From Tubulanus polymorphus (lineage: Eukaryota; Nemertea; Palaeonemertea; Tubulaniformes; Tubulanidae), in the NCBI RefSeq assembly GCF_964204645.1, contig NC_134026.1, positions 10,119,450 through 10,179,449 on the forward strand: a stretch of 60,000 nucleotides of DNA, read 5' to 3'. Shown here in pieces: positions 1-10,025 of the stretch. The notes under the pieces are model-generated. The model worked only from the letters and a program-made list of their open reading frames with translations. It did not search any database and had not been told where the DNA came from. Numbering within the stretch: the stretch's first letter is position 1; every line of letters begins with the position of its first letter. Position numbers and translations under genes: made by a program.

Positions 1-941
1 TTATATAGGTATAATGTTCGCGGTCTATATGTTCGTTGTATAAGTATGAAGCGTAACAGCATGTGTCAATCGCATTATCTTTTCCCTTTGTAAGTATGTA
101 AGCATTTGTGGAGTATGAACCTGTCTTGTATTTGAGCATGACGTATGTCAGTTTCTGATAGACGAATAAAAGCTGCTGTCGCAGCACGTAATGGTATTAA
201 CGATTTAGTAATAGATGTTGGGTAGTAAAACCGTGGAGTTGGTCGGAGCGTCCATGGTCTGTATAGAGGCTTACTCTCGGAAATGGTACAGTCCAGCGGA
301 ACGTAGTGCAATCCCGTTCGGGTGACGGGCGGTTTCTGTTTATTCCGCTATCCAATTTAGGCTCAAGCGAGGAAATTCCACGTCGGGGGTGGGTGACGTG
401 GTGTGTGATACGGTCGATTCGGGTTCATGTATAACTACGAGGCCGTATGTTATTGGGTGAACAGAAGGGTGCGCATCGCTATCTGTAGGTTCTAACATAG
501 GGTTGGGCCCGATCCTTAGTTCCCGGAGGATAGTTTTCAAATCGACCCAGTCGTTACGTTCCTGGATCTATCAGCAATCTACACCCGGGGTTGCGGGAAT
601 TGCTTACTCGTGTGTTAGGTCGAGTTAAGCCTGAGAGTCATTTATTATTCTACACACAAACATAACTTCCTGTGGTGGTCGTAGACCCCTTCATAAACAT
701 CTTTCCCGTTGTTTACGTGACACAGGCGGACCCTTTGTAGCGGCGCCATTTTACATACATCTATTACATAAGTACACATTTACATATATACACTCTGAGG
801 ACATATAAGAGGATCACGCTACCGCTATGATCGACTCTGGTGCGAGTGAGTGCACACACTCGCCCGGTGAGTATTTTCAGGTACTATGTGGATGAAGAAA
901 CATGCTAAATTCTTAATGTATTCTAACTACGAAACGCTACA
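1..941 (+). repeat. 5' LTR (last 941 bases only)
   Basis: Bases 1-941 match 7961-8901 with three substitutions. Comparison with the 3' copy puts the start about 1,369 bases before the window. The end is placed at 941 because the copies diverge there: the 5' copy runs into the primer-binding region and the 3' copy into flanking DNA. TATA-like sequences occur at about 785-790 and 802-808. A good 5' splice site (CCCG then GTGAGT) has its GT at 867-868 near the LTR end. It could be the leader donor for spliced transcripts. Confidence 0.93.
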
Positions 942-942
942 A

Positions 943-962
943 AATTGGTGGCAGCGGTGGGA
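943..962 (+). promoter_or_regulatory. probable primer-binding site
   Basis: Directly after the 5' LTR comes a TGGTGGCAGCGGTGG-type sequence starting with the TGG that pairs with a tRNA 3' CCA end. Location and first bases fit a minus-strand primer site. I do not assign the tRNA. Confidence 0.55.
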
Positions 963-1147
963 TAATAAATGTGCCATCTACATCAGAACTACCAGTGTTG
1001 TAAATGGTCATGCTCAGTACGTTTAGGTTACTCATGCTTACATACTCCTTTTATCGTTTACAGTCCCTTCCCTAAGGTAGTGAGTCTGTCATTCCTTTGC
1101 ATTATCTAATGGTTTGATTTTTCTTGTATCAGAATTCCTTTGCTGTG

Positions 1148-2230
1148 ATGGCTAGTGAAGCGTCTAAACGTCCTAATACGCGAGGTCTGAAGAGGACACC
1201 GGCAGTGTCCCGAAGTAGAAGTCACGATGCTGCAATGCGTGACGGCGAACTTTCTCTACCCGGCGATAGCCTTGGGGTCGGCAGTACCGACCGTGGTCGG
1301 AGCAATAATAGTCCCCTGTCCGTGCATTTTGATACCGGGGATAATACGAATATCCCGGTATCATTCCCTTTGCAGTCCCCCTTGCATTCTTTCCCTTCTA
1401 ATAGCGACGGTGGAGATAATGCCTCTACGTCGTTTAGTCGGCAGGATCGTGATTCTTTCTCTCTTGGTCGGCCTCAGTTCCGTGCGGTAGAGCCCGAGTC
1501 ATATTCTGGTGAAGGTGTATGGGAGGACTACCTCCAGGTTTTCATTACCGCATCCGAGGTGAATCAATGGAACGATTCTATGAAGGCGGCTATGCTTTTC
1601 ACTCATCTTAAGGGCGCGGCTCGTCAGTTGGCTTGTTCCTTACCTTTCTCCGACCAGAGGGATTTTTCGCGTCTTGTACAGGCTTTGCATAACAGATTCG
1701 GAGCTAGCAATCAATCGGAGCTCTATCTGGCTGAAATACGTAATCGTAAACGTCGTAGGAACGAGTCCCTTCGTGAGCTCGGCCAGGCACTTATAACCCT
1801 TTCTAACCGTGCATATCCAGGTATGGATATGTTGCAACATGACCGACTTTTGCGGACACACTTTCTTGATGCATTGGATGATAGTGATCTTAGAATGAAG
1901 CTCTTCATGAGCAAATGTCAGTCCTTAGATGAGCTCATTATTCTTGCAGTGGAGCTTGAGGGATATGCTAAGTTGGAGCAAGAACGATTAACTGGGGGAA
2001 GGATATTTGTTAAGAACGTAACCGGCAGAGAAAATGAGTCTACGGAGTTAGACCAGCTACGGGGGCAAGTAGCTGATTTGACCAAGGCTGTATCCAAGCT
2101 TTCCATACCCAATGCTGGACCTCGTGATCTTTCTACCGTTCGTTGTTTTAATTGCGATCGGATGGGCCATTTCAGACGTAATTGTCCTGATAGGTCGGGA
2201 AACTTCCGTCAGCGGGTCAAGCGGGAGTAA
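1148..2230 (+). CDS. gag: Gag polyprotein of the gypsy element
   Basis: The frame is open from 1124, but the first ATG is at 1148, giving 360 residues. The N-terminal 110 residues are Ser/Arg-rich and polar. The middle (about nt 1500-1990) has the retrotransposon-gag capsid pattern of tryptophan and leucine-rich helices. Near the C-terminus there is one CCHC zinc knuckle (CFNCDRMGHFRRNC), which binds RNA in this family. Gag assembles the cytoplasmic particle that packages the RNA. The stop at 2228-2230 is preceded by a -1 frameshift signal at 2197, so a fraction of ribosomes should enter the protease frame. Confidence 0.9.
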   Translation: MASEASKRPNTRGLKRTPAVSRSRSHDAAMRDGELSLPGDSLGVGSTDRGRSNNSPLSVHFDTGDNTNIPVSFPLQSPLHSFPSNSDGGDNASTSFSRQDRDSFSLGRPQFRAVEPESYSGEGVWEDYLQVFITASEVNQWNDSMKAAMLFTHLKGAARQLACSLPFSDQRDFSRLVQALHNRFGASNQSELYLAEIRNRKRRRNESLRELGQALITLSNRAYPGMDMLQHDRLLRTHFLDALDDSDLRMKLFMSKCQSLDELIILAVELEGYAKLEQERLTGGRIFVKNVTGRENESTELDQLRGQVADLTKAVSKLSIPNAGPRDLSTVRCFNCDRMGHFRRNCPDRSGNFRQRVKRE

Positions 2231-2553
2231 GCCCTGCTGCTGACTTATCTCCCACTACACAAATGCACGAGACAGAGAAACCCATAGTAAAAGATTCTTT
2301 GAGACTTCCTATAATAGTCGAAGGTGTTAAACTCAATTGCCTTGTGGACACTGGAGCATCAGTGTCTATCCTAAATCATAACTGCTATTACCGGCTGGGT
2401 GAACATACGTCTTCGCCCCCCTTGTTGGATACTTCATTAAACCTCCTAACAGCTAATAAAACTCCCATTCGCTCGTTAGGCCACACGAATGTTGAAGTAA
2501 AGCTGTTCCAAAAACCTGTACATTGGGAAATTCGTGGTCGCAGATATCAGTGA
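2194..2553 (+). pseudogene. aspartic protease region, frame broken before RT
   Basis: This -1-frame segment carries the retroviral-type aspartic protease motif LVDTGASVSIL (about 2341-2373), with the catalytic Asp in DTGA. It processes the polyprotein. An ATG at 2263 exists, but expression by frameshift from gag is more likely. Near 2515-2522 the conserved C-terminal part (ILGMDFL, about 2561-2581) continues in the next frame, and this frame ends at 2551-2553. A run of five A at about 2510 is a likely site of a one-base length change. This could be real damage or an assembly error. Confidence 0.8.
2197..2244 (+). promoter_or_regulatory. -1 programmed frameshift signal (slippery heptamer plus stem)
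   Basis: GGGAAAC at 2197-2203 is read in the gag frame as G GGA AAC, the X XXY YYZ arrangement needed for -1 slippage. The -1 frame is closed by TAG at 2191 and then open through the protease, so the overlap is confined to 2194-2230. Four bases after the heptamer, GTCAGC (2208-2213) can pair with GCTGAC (2239-2244), with GGG/CCC as a possible inner extension. Heptamer, frame, spacer and stem all match known retroelement sites. Confidence 0.85.
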
Positions 2554-5500
2554 AGATGTCATTTTAGGCATGGATTTCCTATCCTTCTTTGACTGTCAGA
2601 TCTTTCCTAAACGCCGGACCCTCATATGTGGCAATGAGCAACTTCATGCAAAATCTCCCAGTAACGGAGCTTGTCTCAATATTGTTTCCTCTTGTCAGAG
2701 AGTAGTTATAGGCCCCCGTTCGGAAGCGTTAATCGCGGGCATGGCTATGGATATCGAAGCCTATAGCAAGTGGGCATTAGTCGAACCTCGCATTTCTAGT
2801 AATATCACTGACGGTCTGATGGTTGCCCGCTGCCTTGTGGATACCGAAACTCATGCAATTCCCGTTCGAGTGTTCAACTCAACGGACCATCCAGTCACCG
2901 TCCCCCAGGGTTGTTCTATTGCTTCCATGGTCTCAATTGCGAGCCTCGATGACGCTCCGTCAGGCGAAGACGTACCTGACTCTTCAGATTCGCATTCAGT
3001 TAATCATATCAATTGCAACACCCCTGATCACCTTACAGATCTAATTGAACGCAGTTCTGAAGGATTTAATGATAAAGACGCTGCGAAGATTCGCGAGGTG
3101 ATTTCAAATTATTCGGACATATTCGTCCAATACGATATGGATCTTGGTACCGCTAAGGGTATAAAGCATACTATCGACGTTGGTAATGCTCGTCCCGTTA
3201 GACAGCGACCCCGTCGTCTGCCCCAGGTAAAACAAGACGAGGCTGATCGTCAAGTTAAAGAAATGCTCGAAAAAGGGGTCATAGAGCCATCCACCAGTCC
3301 TTGGGCAAGTCCCGTCGTCTTAGTTACCAAGAAAGACGGCAGTACCCGTTTCTGTATAGATTACCGAAGATTAAATGAAGTCACGTTAAAAGACGCGTAT
3401 CCCCTTCCTCGCATTGACGATTCTCTGAGATCCCTCCACGGTGCCAAGTATTTCTGTGTAATGGATTTAGCTAGTGGTTATTGGCAGGTCGAGCTCGACG
3501 AAGATGCAAAGGAAAAATCGGCGTTCGTGATGAGAAATGGCTTGTATCAGTTTAAGAAAATGCCTTTCGGCCTATGTAACGCAAGCGCCACGTTCGAACG
3601 CCTTATGGAGAACGTCCTATCCTCGTTGCAATACGAAATCTGTCTGGTTTATCTAGACGACGTGATAGTTTTTGGCTCGTCCCTTGATGCCACGTTAGAG
3701 AACCTTGGACGGGTATTTGAGCGCTTCCGCTTGTCTGGGTTAAAGTTAAAGCCTAAGAAGTGTCATTTCTTTCGAGCGTCGGTCCAATACTTAGGCCATA
3801 TCGTCTCCGAAGCTGGCGTTTCTTGCGATCCCGAAAAATTGAGAGCAGTGAGCGAGTGGCCTATTCCACGTACAGTCACAGGAGTCCGCTCTTTCATGGG
3901 TCTCGCATCGTATTACAGGTCTTTCTGTCCGAACTTTGCGGCCGTAGCTAAACCCCTCCATCGTCTAACCGAGAAGGGTAGAGAGTTCCTTTGGACTGCT
4001 GAGTGTCAACGAGCGTTTGAAACTTTGAAGTCGCTGCTCACTACATCCCCTGTACTAGCCTATCCTGATCTGAGAATTCCTTTTATCCTTGACACTGATG
4101 CAAGTGATACGGGCATCGGTGGTGTTCTTTCTCAGGTACACGCTGGTAGTGAAAGAGCCATAGCTTATGCCAGTCGTTCGTTGTCTAAAGAACAACGCAA
4201 TTATTGCGTAACCAGGAGAGAATTATTAGCCGTTGTCACGTTTGTCAAATATTTTCGACATTATCTATGGGGTACTCGCTTTACTTTGCGAACTGACCAC
4301 GGATCCCTTAGGTGGCTTACCTCCTTTAAAGAACCCGAAGGCCAAGTAGCTCGGTGGATAGCCGTCCTTAGCACGTACGATTATGAACTCCTTCACCGCC
4401 CCGGGCGAAACCACGGAAATGCCGACGCGTTATCACGTCAGAACTGTTCGCAGTGTCGTAGGATTGAGCATAAGAGTAGATCGCCCGCACCCTCTGACGA
4501 TGTAGGCGTTAATACTATCGGCAGTGTCACTACCACGATAGGTTTCTCTCTACTTCCGCATTGGTCAAAAAAAGAGTTAGCGTCCGCTCAGCGCTGTGAC
4601 CCGGAGTTCCGATGGATACTTCGCAAGTTGAAAGATAAGGTCCGCCCTACTCACGAAGAGTCTGCTTCTAAGGGCCCGTCTGACCGTTTCTATTCTACCC
4701 GTTGGGAGAACCTCCGTTTCGTGGATGGTTTGCTTCACATCATTAAGCACAGGGAAGGTCTCTCCGATTCGACTATCCTACTTTTACCGAAGCAGTTTCG
4801 ACAGGAGGTGCTCGAACATTTTCACGGCCACCTTGTTCGTGGGCACTTTGGCGTCAAGCGCACATTGACCGCAATACACGGCAGGTACTTTTGGTACGAT
4901 ATAAAGAGCGATGTCGCCGTTTGGTGCAGAAATTGTGAGTTGTGTCTCTCCCGGAAAAATCCTACTCGGCCAAATCACGGTCCTCTACAGTCCTCGGTAG
5001 TTGGGTTCCCTATGCAAAAAGTTGCCATGGACATCGTTGGTAATTTCCCTAGAACTAGCCGTGGTAATATCGCCATACTTGTCGTAGCCGACTACTTCAC
5101 TAAGTGGGTGGAGGCATATCCTATCGCCAACAAAGAAGCTGTCACGATAGCCGAAATTCTTACCCGTGAATTCTTCCCCCGTTTTGGAATACCTGATCAA
5201 TTACATTCCGATCAGGGTAGCAACTTCTTGTCTAAAATCATGAAGGAGGTATGCGAACTCCTCCGCATAAGGCAAACCCGTACTAGTCCTTATCACCCGC
5301 AATCCGACGGTCTCGTCGAGCGATTCCATCGCACATTAGTATCGGAGCTTTCTCTAGTAATTGAAGAAAGTCAAGATGATTGGGATCTGCAGCTTCCGTT
5401 CGTAACTATGGCTTATCGAGCCTCCAGGCACGATGCTACTGGTTTCACTCCTAACTTTCTTATGTTGGGTCGTGAGCTCCCTGCGCCTTTGGATCTTTTA

Positions 5501-5965
5501 TCCGGAAGATCGTTGTCTCTTGCACAAGAACAAACTTCTTATGCCCGTGAACTCCGCGAGCGTATTTCCACCGCTTACGACCGCACTCGGAACTCCTTAG
5601 GTCGACGTATAGTCTTCATGAAAAACCAGTATGACAAAAAGGCTCGAGGACACCCTTTTCGTGTCGATCAGTTAGTTTGGTTACATCAACCCGCCGTGCC
5701 TCTCGGTAAATCTCCGAAACTTTGGAAGCATTGGGTTGGTCCTTGTACTATCGTCCAAGTCCTGAATGACGTAACTTATCGTATCCGGTTGCCTAATGCC
5801 TCTGAGAAAGTGGTTCACTTCGATCGTCTCAAAATCCATCCTCGTCCGGATGAGGTCATTTCCCCTTCAGTCCCTCGTGCGATTGACACTGCTAATCCTC
5901 ATGTAGCAACGAAAACTCGTAGTGGAAGGGTCGTACACCGTCCCGTTCGATATTCGTGTACTTAA
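2534..5965 (+). CDS. pol: Pol: reverse transcriptase, RNase H, integrase
   Basis: About 1,143 residues. RT lies at about 3200-3770 with the catalytic YLDD at 3650-3661. RNase H at about 4080-4430 begins with DTDASD. Integrase has an N-terminal HHCC zinc segment at about 4815-4950, then a core with D (5030-5032), D (5210-5212) and E (5318-5320). Exactly 35 residues separate the last two, the DD35E hallmark. A GPY/F-like segment follows at about 5690-5840. These domains make cDNA and insert it in the nucleus. The apparent start is not a true start: the protein should be made by frameshifting from gag, but the break near 2520 would stop this copy. Downstream of it the frame is uninterrupted. Confidence 0.93.
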   Translation: MVADISEDVILGMDFLSFFDCQIFPKRRTLICGNEQLHAKSPSNGACLNIVSSCQRVVIGPRSEALIAGMAMDIEAYSKWALVEPRISSNITDGLMVARCLVDTETHAIPVRVFNSTDHPVTVPQGCSIASMVSIASLDDAPSGEDVPDSSDSHSVNHINCNTPDHLTDLIERSSEGFNDKDAAKIREVISNYSDIFVQYDMDLGTAKGIKHTIDVGNARPVRQRPRRLPQVKQDEADRQVKEMLEKGVIEPSTSPWASPVVLVTKKDGSTRFCIDYRRLNEVTLKDAYPLPRIDDSLRSLHGAKYFCVMDLASGYWQVELDEDAKEKSAFVMRNGLYQFKKMPFGLCNASATFERLMENVLSSLQYEICLVYLDDVIVFGSSLDATLENLGRVFERFRLSGLKLKPKKCHFFRASVQYLGHIVSEAGVSCDPEKLRAVSEWPIPRTVTGVRSFMGLASYYRSFCPNFAAVAKPLHRLTEKGREFLWTAECQRAFETLKSLLTTSPVLAYPDLRIPFILDTDASDTGIGGVLSQVHAGSERAIAYASRSLSKEQRNYCVTRRELLAVVTFVKYFRHYLWGTRFTLRTDHGSLRWLTSFKEPEGQVARWIAVLSTYDYELLHRPGRNHGNADALSRQNCSQCRRIEHKSRSPAPSDDVGVNTIGSVTTTIGFSLLPHWSKKELASAQRCDPEFRWILRKLKDKVRPTHEESASKGPSDRFYSTRWENLRFVDGLLHIIKHREGLSDSTILLLPKQFRQEVLEHFHGHLVRGHFGVKRTLTAIHGRYFWYDIKSDVAVWCRNCELCLSRKNPTRPNHGPLQSSVVGFPMQKVAMDIVGNFPRTSRGNIAILVVADYFTKWVEAYPIANKEAVTIAEILTREFFPRFGIPDQLHSDQGSNFLSKIMKEVCELLRIRQTRTSPYHPQSDGLVERFHRTLVSELSLVIEESQDDWDLQLPFVTMAYRASRHDATGFTPNFLMLGRELPAPLDLLSGRSLSLAQEQTSYARELRERISTAYDRTRNSLGRRIVFMKNQYDKKARGHPFRVDQLVWLHQPAVPLGKSPKLWKHWVGPCTIVQVLNDVTYRIRLPNASEKVVHFDRLKIHPRPDEVISPSVPRAIDTANPHVATKTRSGRVVHRPVRYSCT

Positions 5966-5993
5966 CTCTTAACCCTTTCTTTTGTCTTCGCAG

Positions 5994-6345
5994 GCCTACG
6001 TGTAAAGTATGTGAAGGGGTTTTCCCCGCCTCTGCTATCGAGTCACACATGATGAAGTACCATAATAGCTCGGCGATCGAGGCACCCGTTAGTGCCACTC
6101 CCTCTACCAGTAAATTGGATCTCATCTTGTCACAGGTCACCGAGGCTGGAGCGGGAGGCGAACCAGCGCCGAAACTTATCACAGTAAAAAAACGGAAGCG
6201 GGTCCCCGTTTTACCTCCTCGTTTCCCGCCTAAAGAGCCAATCGTCCTTTCACCAAACGCAACGAGACGGGATGCTTCAACACAGACGGACGCCCCCGCC
6301 AATAGAGAGTATGTGCTATTGCACGAACACCTGGGTGTGAAGTGA
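5994..6345 (+). CDS. extra ORF in the env position: C2H2 finger plus basic tail
   Basis: A separate frame downstream of integrase encodes about 117 residues after a good splice acceptor (pyrimidine-rich tract, CAG at 5991-5993). It opens with a classical C2H2 unit (CKVC...H....H) at about 6001-6063, then a Ser/Thr/Pro-rich linker, a basic KKRKR cluster (about 6187-6201, possibly a nuclear signal) and a DASTQTD stretch, ending at 6343-6345. There is no signal peptide or membrane segment, so it is not an envelope. The frame is open upstream to 5956 with no ATG near the finger, so splicing from a leader donor such as 867 is the simplest expression route. Function unknown. Confidence 0.6.
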
Positions 6346-6580
6346 AGTATCTCGGCTACGCCGGGGATGCGGTTGACTGTGCGCAATGCCGCGTATACCT
6401 CGCACAGAACAAACATTTGTTGTAACCAATAAATAAACGCTGAATTTGACAAAATAATAGTAATTCCGTATTCTTCTTCTGAGGTATTATCCGTCTTCAA
6501 CGTTCGACTCAATTTGGAAATCTGTTGATCACCTCCCCTTGAGAAAATTTTGTTGCTATATTGTTCGACCTTGTTCGGTC

Positions 6581-6591
6581 TGGCAGGGGGG
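6581..6591 (+). promoter_or_regulatory. polypurine tract
   Basis: TGGCAGGGGGG immediately precedes TGTGTAACA, the first bases of the 3' LTR. Position and a G-rich run ending at the LTR edge are standard for the plus-strand primer. It lies in the loop of an imperfect inverted repeat (about 6538-6556 with 6594-6617). Confidence 0.75.
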
Positions 6592-8901
6592 TGTGTAACA
6601 AAATTTCATTTCTCAAGACAGATACCTCTATCCCCTTGGTTATCAGCGACCGTGCAGAAGATACATTTCCCCTTGCTTCAACTCCGGCGATAACCCGCGG
6701 CTCCTTAGTCCCGAAATTGTTCCCGGTGGTAAATAGTACCGCCGCTGTATTTATCTCGCCTTTTACACACTAAATAATTATCGAAAGTCATCATGTACGA
6801 TACCGTTTGAAAGAGGATTATAAAGTCTTGACTCGGTGAAAGCATCTACTAATGTCATCGTTTTTTAGGCGACACGAGTTGTAGTTTGGTAGATGAACCA
6901 ATTTCGCCGGTTTGTTTACTTCCGGTCCGGCCTCATGATCCGCTCGATAAGCGGGAGAGTTAAAGTTTCTACGATGACGTCTTGTTACTGTCACCATAAC
7001 ATATCACCTTAGTATTTAGTCACATAAATTAAGTTCTTAGATAATTATCATTATTACAAACCTAGAAGATGATTTCGGCACCTTCGTGCCTTAAAGCTAA
7101 TGAGTATTCGACGGTTAAACCTGCGATCTCGAACGCGGTCACGCATGACGACAGCCTTTCGGGACCTCACTTGTCTTTACGACCGAACTATCTAACACGA
7201 ATTTCATATCATCGGAAAGTACAAGTTCCAACCTTTTTAATGGTATATTACTTCGATAAGAAGACAACGTAGTTCAGCAGCAAAGCGGCTCGGAAGAATC
7301 CTAGGAAGCACATCCGACGGGGCGGCCATTGTTGAGCGACCAGTGAAGCGACGCGGAGTGAAGATGCAACACATCGGAGTCGGCAATATCAGAATATAAG
7401 GCGCGCAGTTTTTCTCTTTCAGTTAGTTACTCGGAGAACGTCTTTAAGATGTAAGTCGGTCCGGGACAGCGCCGCCTGGCGGCGTTTCGGGTCTTGTACC
7501 CGTTCGTCTCTGTTCCTTCTTTCTGAGTTAGAAATTAAGGGCCTTAGGCCCACAGAATCCCCCTTACTGTAAATACGTTACTAGTCTTGAGTATTACTCT
7601 TTGTTAAGCATTAAGCTACGGCAAAATCATAGTACGATTTCCTCACCTATGGCCATAAGCCATTGGGCATTACGTTTACCGTCCATACTTATGTATTATT
7701 GACGGGCCCTGTGTTTCTCGTTTGTCCTTAGGATCGTTGAACTATATATAATCCGTCAATACTTATGTATTAGGTATGGATTCTTGATACCAGGCCTTGG
7801 GTTCTTGTGTTACTCCCCGTTTATACTTAAGTATATAGAGACGGGTTTGACCATTACTTGTGCTTATAGCTTTATCAAACTATTATTCTGCCTTCATGTA
7901 TGTGTGATATAGGTCCTTAAGACCAGCTTTCAGGCGCGTATCTTTAAGTTTCAATAAATTTTATATAGGTATAATGTTCGCGGTCTATATGTTCGTTGTA
8001 TAAGTATGAAGCGTAACAGCATGTGTCAATCGCATTATCTTTTCCCTTTGTAAGTATGTAAGCATTTGTGGAGTATGAACCTGTCTTGTATTTGAGCATG
8101 ACATATGTCAGTTTCTGATAGACGAATAAAAGCTGCTGTCGCAGCACGTAATGGTATTAACGATTTAGTAATAGATGTTGGGTAGTAAAACCGTGGAGTT
8201 GGTCGGAGCGTCCATGGTCTGTATAGAGGCTTACTCTCGGAAATGGTAGAGTCCAGCGGAACGTAGTGCAATCCCGTTCGGGTGACGGGCGGTTTCTGTT
8301 TATTCCGCTATCCAATTTAGGCTCAAGCGAGGAAATTCCACGTCGGGGGTGGGTGACGTGGTGTGTGATACGGTCGATTCGGGTTCATGTATAACTACGA
8401 GGCCGTATGTTATTGGGTGAACAGAAGGGTGCGCATCGCTATCTGTAGGTTCTAACATAGGGTTGGGCCCGATCCTTAGTTCCCGGAGGATAGTTTTCGA
8501 ATCGACCCAGTCGTTACGTTCCTGGATCTATCAGCAATCTACACCCGGGGTTGCGGGAATTGCTTACTCGTGTGTTAGGTCGAGTTAAGCCTGAGAGTCA
8601 TTTATTATTCTACACACAAACATAACTTCCTGTGGTGGTCGTAGACCCCTTCATAAACATCTTTCCCGTTGTTTACGTGACACAGGCGGACCCTTTGTAG
8701 CGGCGCCATTTTACATACATCTATTACATAAGTACACATTTACATATATACACTCTGAGGACATATAAGAGGATCACGCTACCGCTATGATCGACTCTGG
8801 TGCGAGTGAGTGCACACACTCGCCCGGTGAGTATTTTCAGGTACTATGTGGATGAAGAAACATGCTAAATTCTTAATGTATTCTAACTACGAAACGCTAC
8901 A
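6592..8901 (+). repeat. 3' LTR, 2,310 bp, complete
   Basis: It starts TGTGTAACA after the polypurine tract and ends CTACA where similarity to the 5' LTR stops, giving TG...CA ends. At 2.3 kb it is unusually long for Ty3/gypsy. An AATAAA at 7953-7958 is a candidate polyadenylation signal. No convincing internal ORF is seen; short frames on both strands (for example 7069-7272 and 8035-8271) lack recognisable domains. Confidence 0.85.
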
Positions 8902-9930
8902 CAGGGAAGGATTTTTGAGGGGGATGAAAGACCTCGGAGATGCAGATATTAATCCCAGTTCTATTGTCAATGACAGGCATATCCAAATAGAAAGTGTGAT
9001 CAATAGTACTTTTTCTCATATAAGTCATCAATTCGATATGTGGCATTTTGCTAAATCGATACTTAACCATTTAACCGGCAATCGGTCGCTAGCGACCGAT
9101 TTGACTAGACTAGCTATAGTGAATAGAATAGTCAAGTATTGATTTCAGTGAAGCATTCTAACTCATTTTCCTATGAGCAGATGGCAACACCAGACGGCCT
9201 ACAATGTCTAACAAAGTAGGAAAGAGACATATCATACATTTGGCATGTAGTAGGGGGTATAGAATCCACATATCACGTGGGTCGAATTGGATTTCCAAAA
9301 TTGAGAATATCGATAATAGTAATGGCCAATGCGCTTAAGATGTTCTCTAGTGAGTTTGGCTGATAATTCATAATGAGATGAATCTTATGACAGTGCTTGA
9401 TTATGGATGGCCCAAAAATCTGGATGACCTTGGAGTCAGACCCTGAAGGTAACCCCCAAAGTTTGCAAACATGGTATCATTTGAAAGCTTGTGAAAAGAG
9501 CTTTCATAAATACAAACAGTATGGGGTTATCCCTCATATCTACTGAGTTATTAATTTTTCCCATTGTAAGGTCCAAAATCTGTCATAGCCTGAAAAATAC
9601 TTGCCAGTTAAAGGGTTAAAATGATTAATAGAGATTGAAGAAAAAGGGAAATGAGTTGTTGGGAAAATCGAAACAGTCAGTTATAAAATATATGTGGAGG
9701 TGCGCATCAAGCTGTGATGGAGATGGAGATTGAGGAAAATGGGTGTCTTTACTGCATAATATTGTTAGTAAGCATGGATACAAATATGGATCGTTGTACC
9801 ATGAGTGTGCCAATACATGCCTTACTTGTAAACAAGTAAAAGAAACGAAGTGGATGACTGAAAAAAGTCAGTCCTTTGAATCCTTGAAATCTATTGTATT
9901 ATACAAGAATTTTGAAGCATATTGCTAAAT
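8902..9930 (+). pseudogene. remnant of an invertebrate transposase-like gene, interrupted by the LTR element
   Basis: Immediately after the LTR, an open segment (to 9142) reads REGFLRGMKDLGD..., then NDRHIQI and HQFDMWHFAKS. The second part (about 9661-9928) has WRCASSCDGDGD, one in-frame stop, then KWVSLLHNIVSKHG and a Cys-containing segment. I recognise this order (DRHxQI, FDxWHxAK, Wx-CA-SCxGD, KWxSL) from uncharacterised transposase-like proteins common in fish, molluscs and corals. The first open frame ends at 9142, and 9143-9650 holds no readable continuation. A different fragment of the same family lies at 28980-29370. Confidence 0.6.
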
Positions 9931-10025
9931 CAAGTGAATTCTGTCATACAGGTGTACTTGAGGGCAACATTTCTTTAGAGTCCTCGTCAAAATTTCTGTA
10001 GGGTACAGGTAGACAGGAAAACTAT

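Larger units (their letters stand above)
1..8901 (+). mobile_element. Ty3/gypsy-type LTR retrotransposon, 5' end outside the window
   Basis: Order seen: partial 5' LTR, primer-binding region, gag, protease, reverse transcriptase, RNase H, integrase, extra zinc-finger ORF, polypurine tract, complete 3' LTR. RT before integrase is the Ty3/gypsy order, and no chromodomain is visible after the GPY/F-like segment. The 941 visible bases of the 5' LTR differ from the 3' copy at only three positions (143, 289 and 539), so the insertion is recent. Despite this youth, the protease-RT junction carries a one-base frame break near 2515-2522. The element looks richer in GC than its surroundings. The flanking TSD cannot be checked because the left edge is missing. 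Confidence 0.95.

Noticed and set aside
75-311. Minus-strand 78-codon frame repeated in both LTRs
   Set aside because: Its presence twice only reflects LTR duplication; there is no domain or start context.
5892-6512. 206-codon open frame on the minus strand
   Set aside because: It lies opposite the zinc-finger ORF and the 3' end of pol, has no recognisable domain, and the plus-strand frame has clear motifs.
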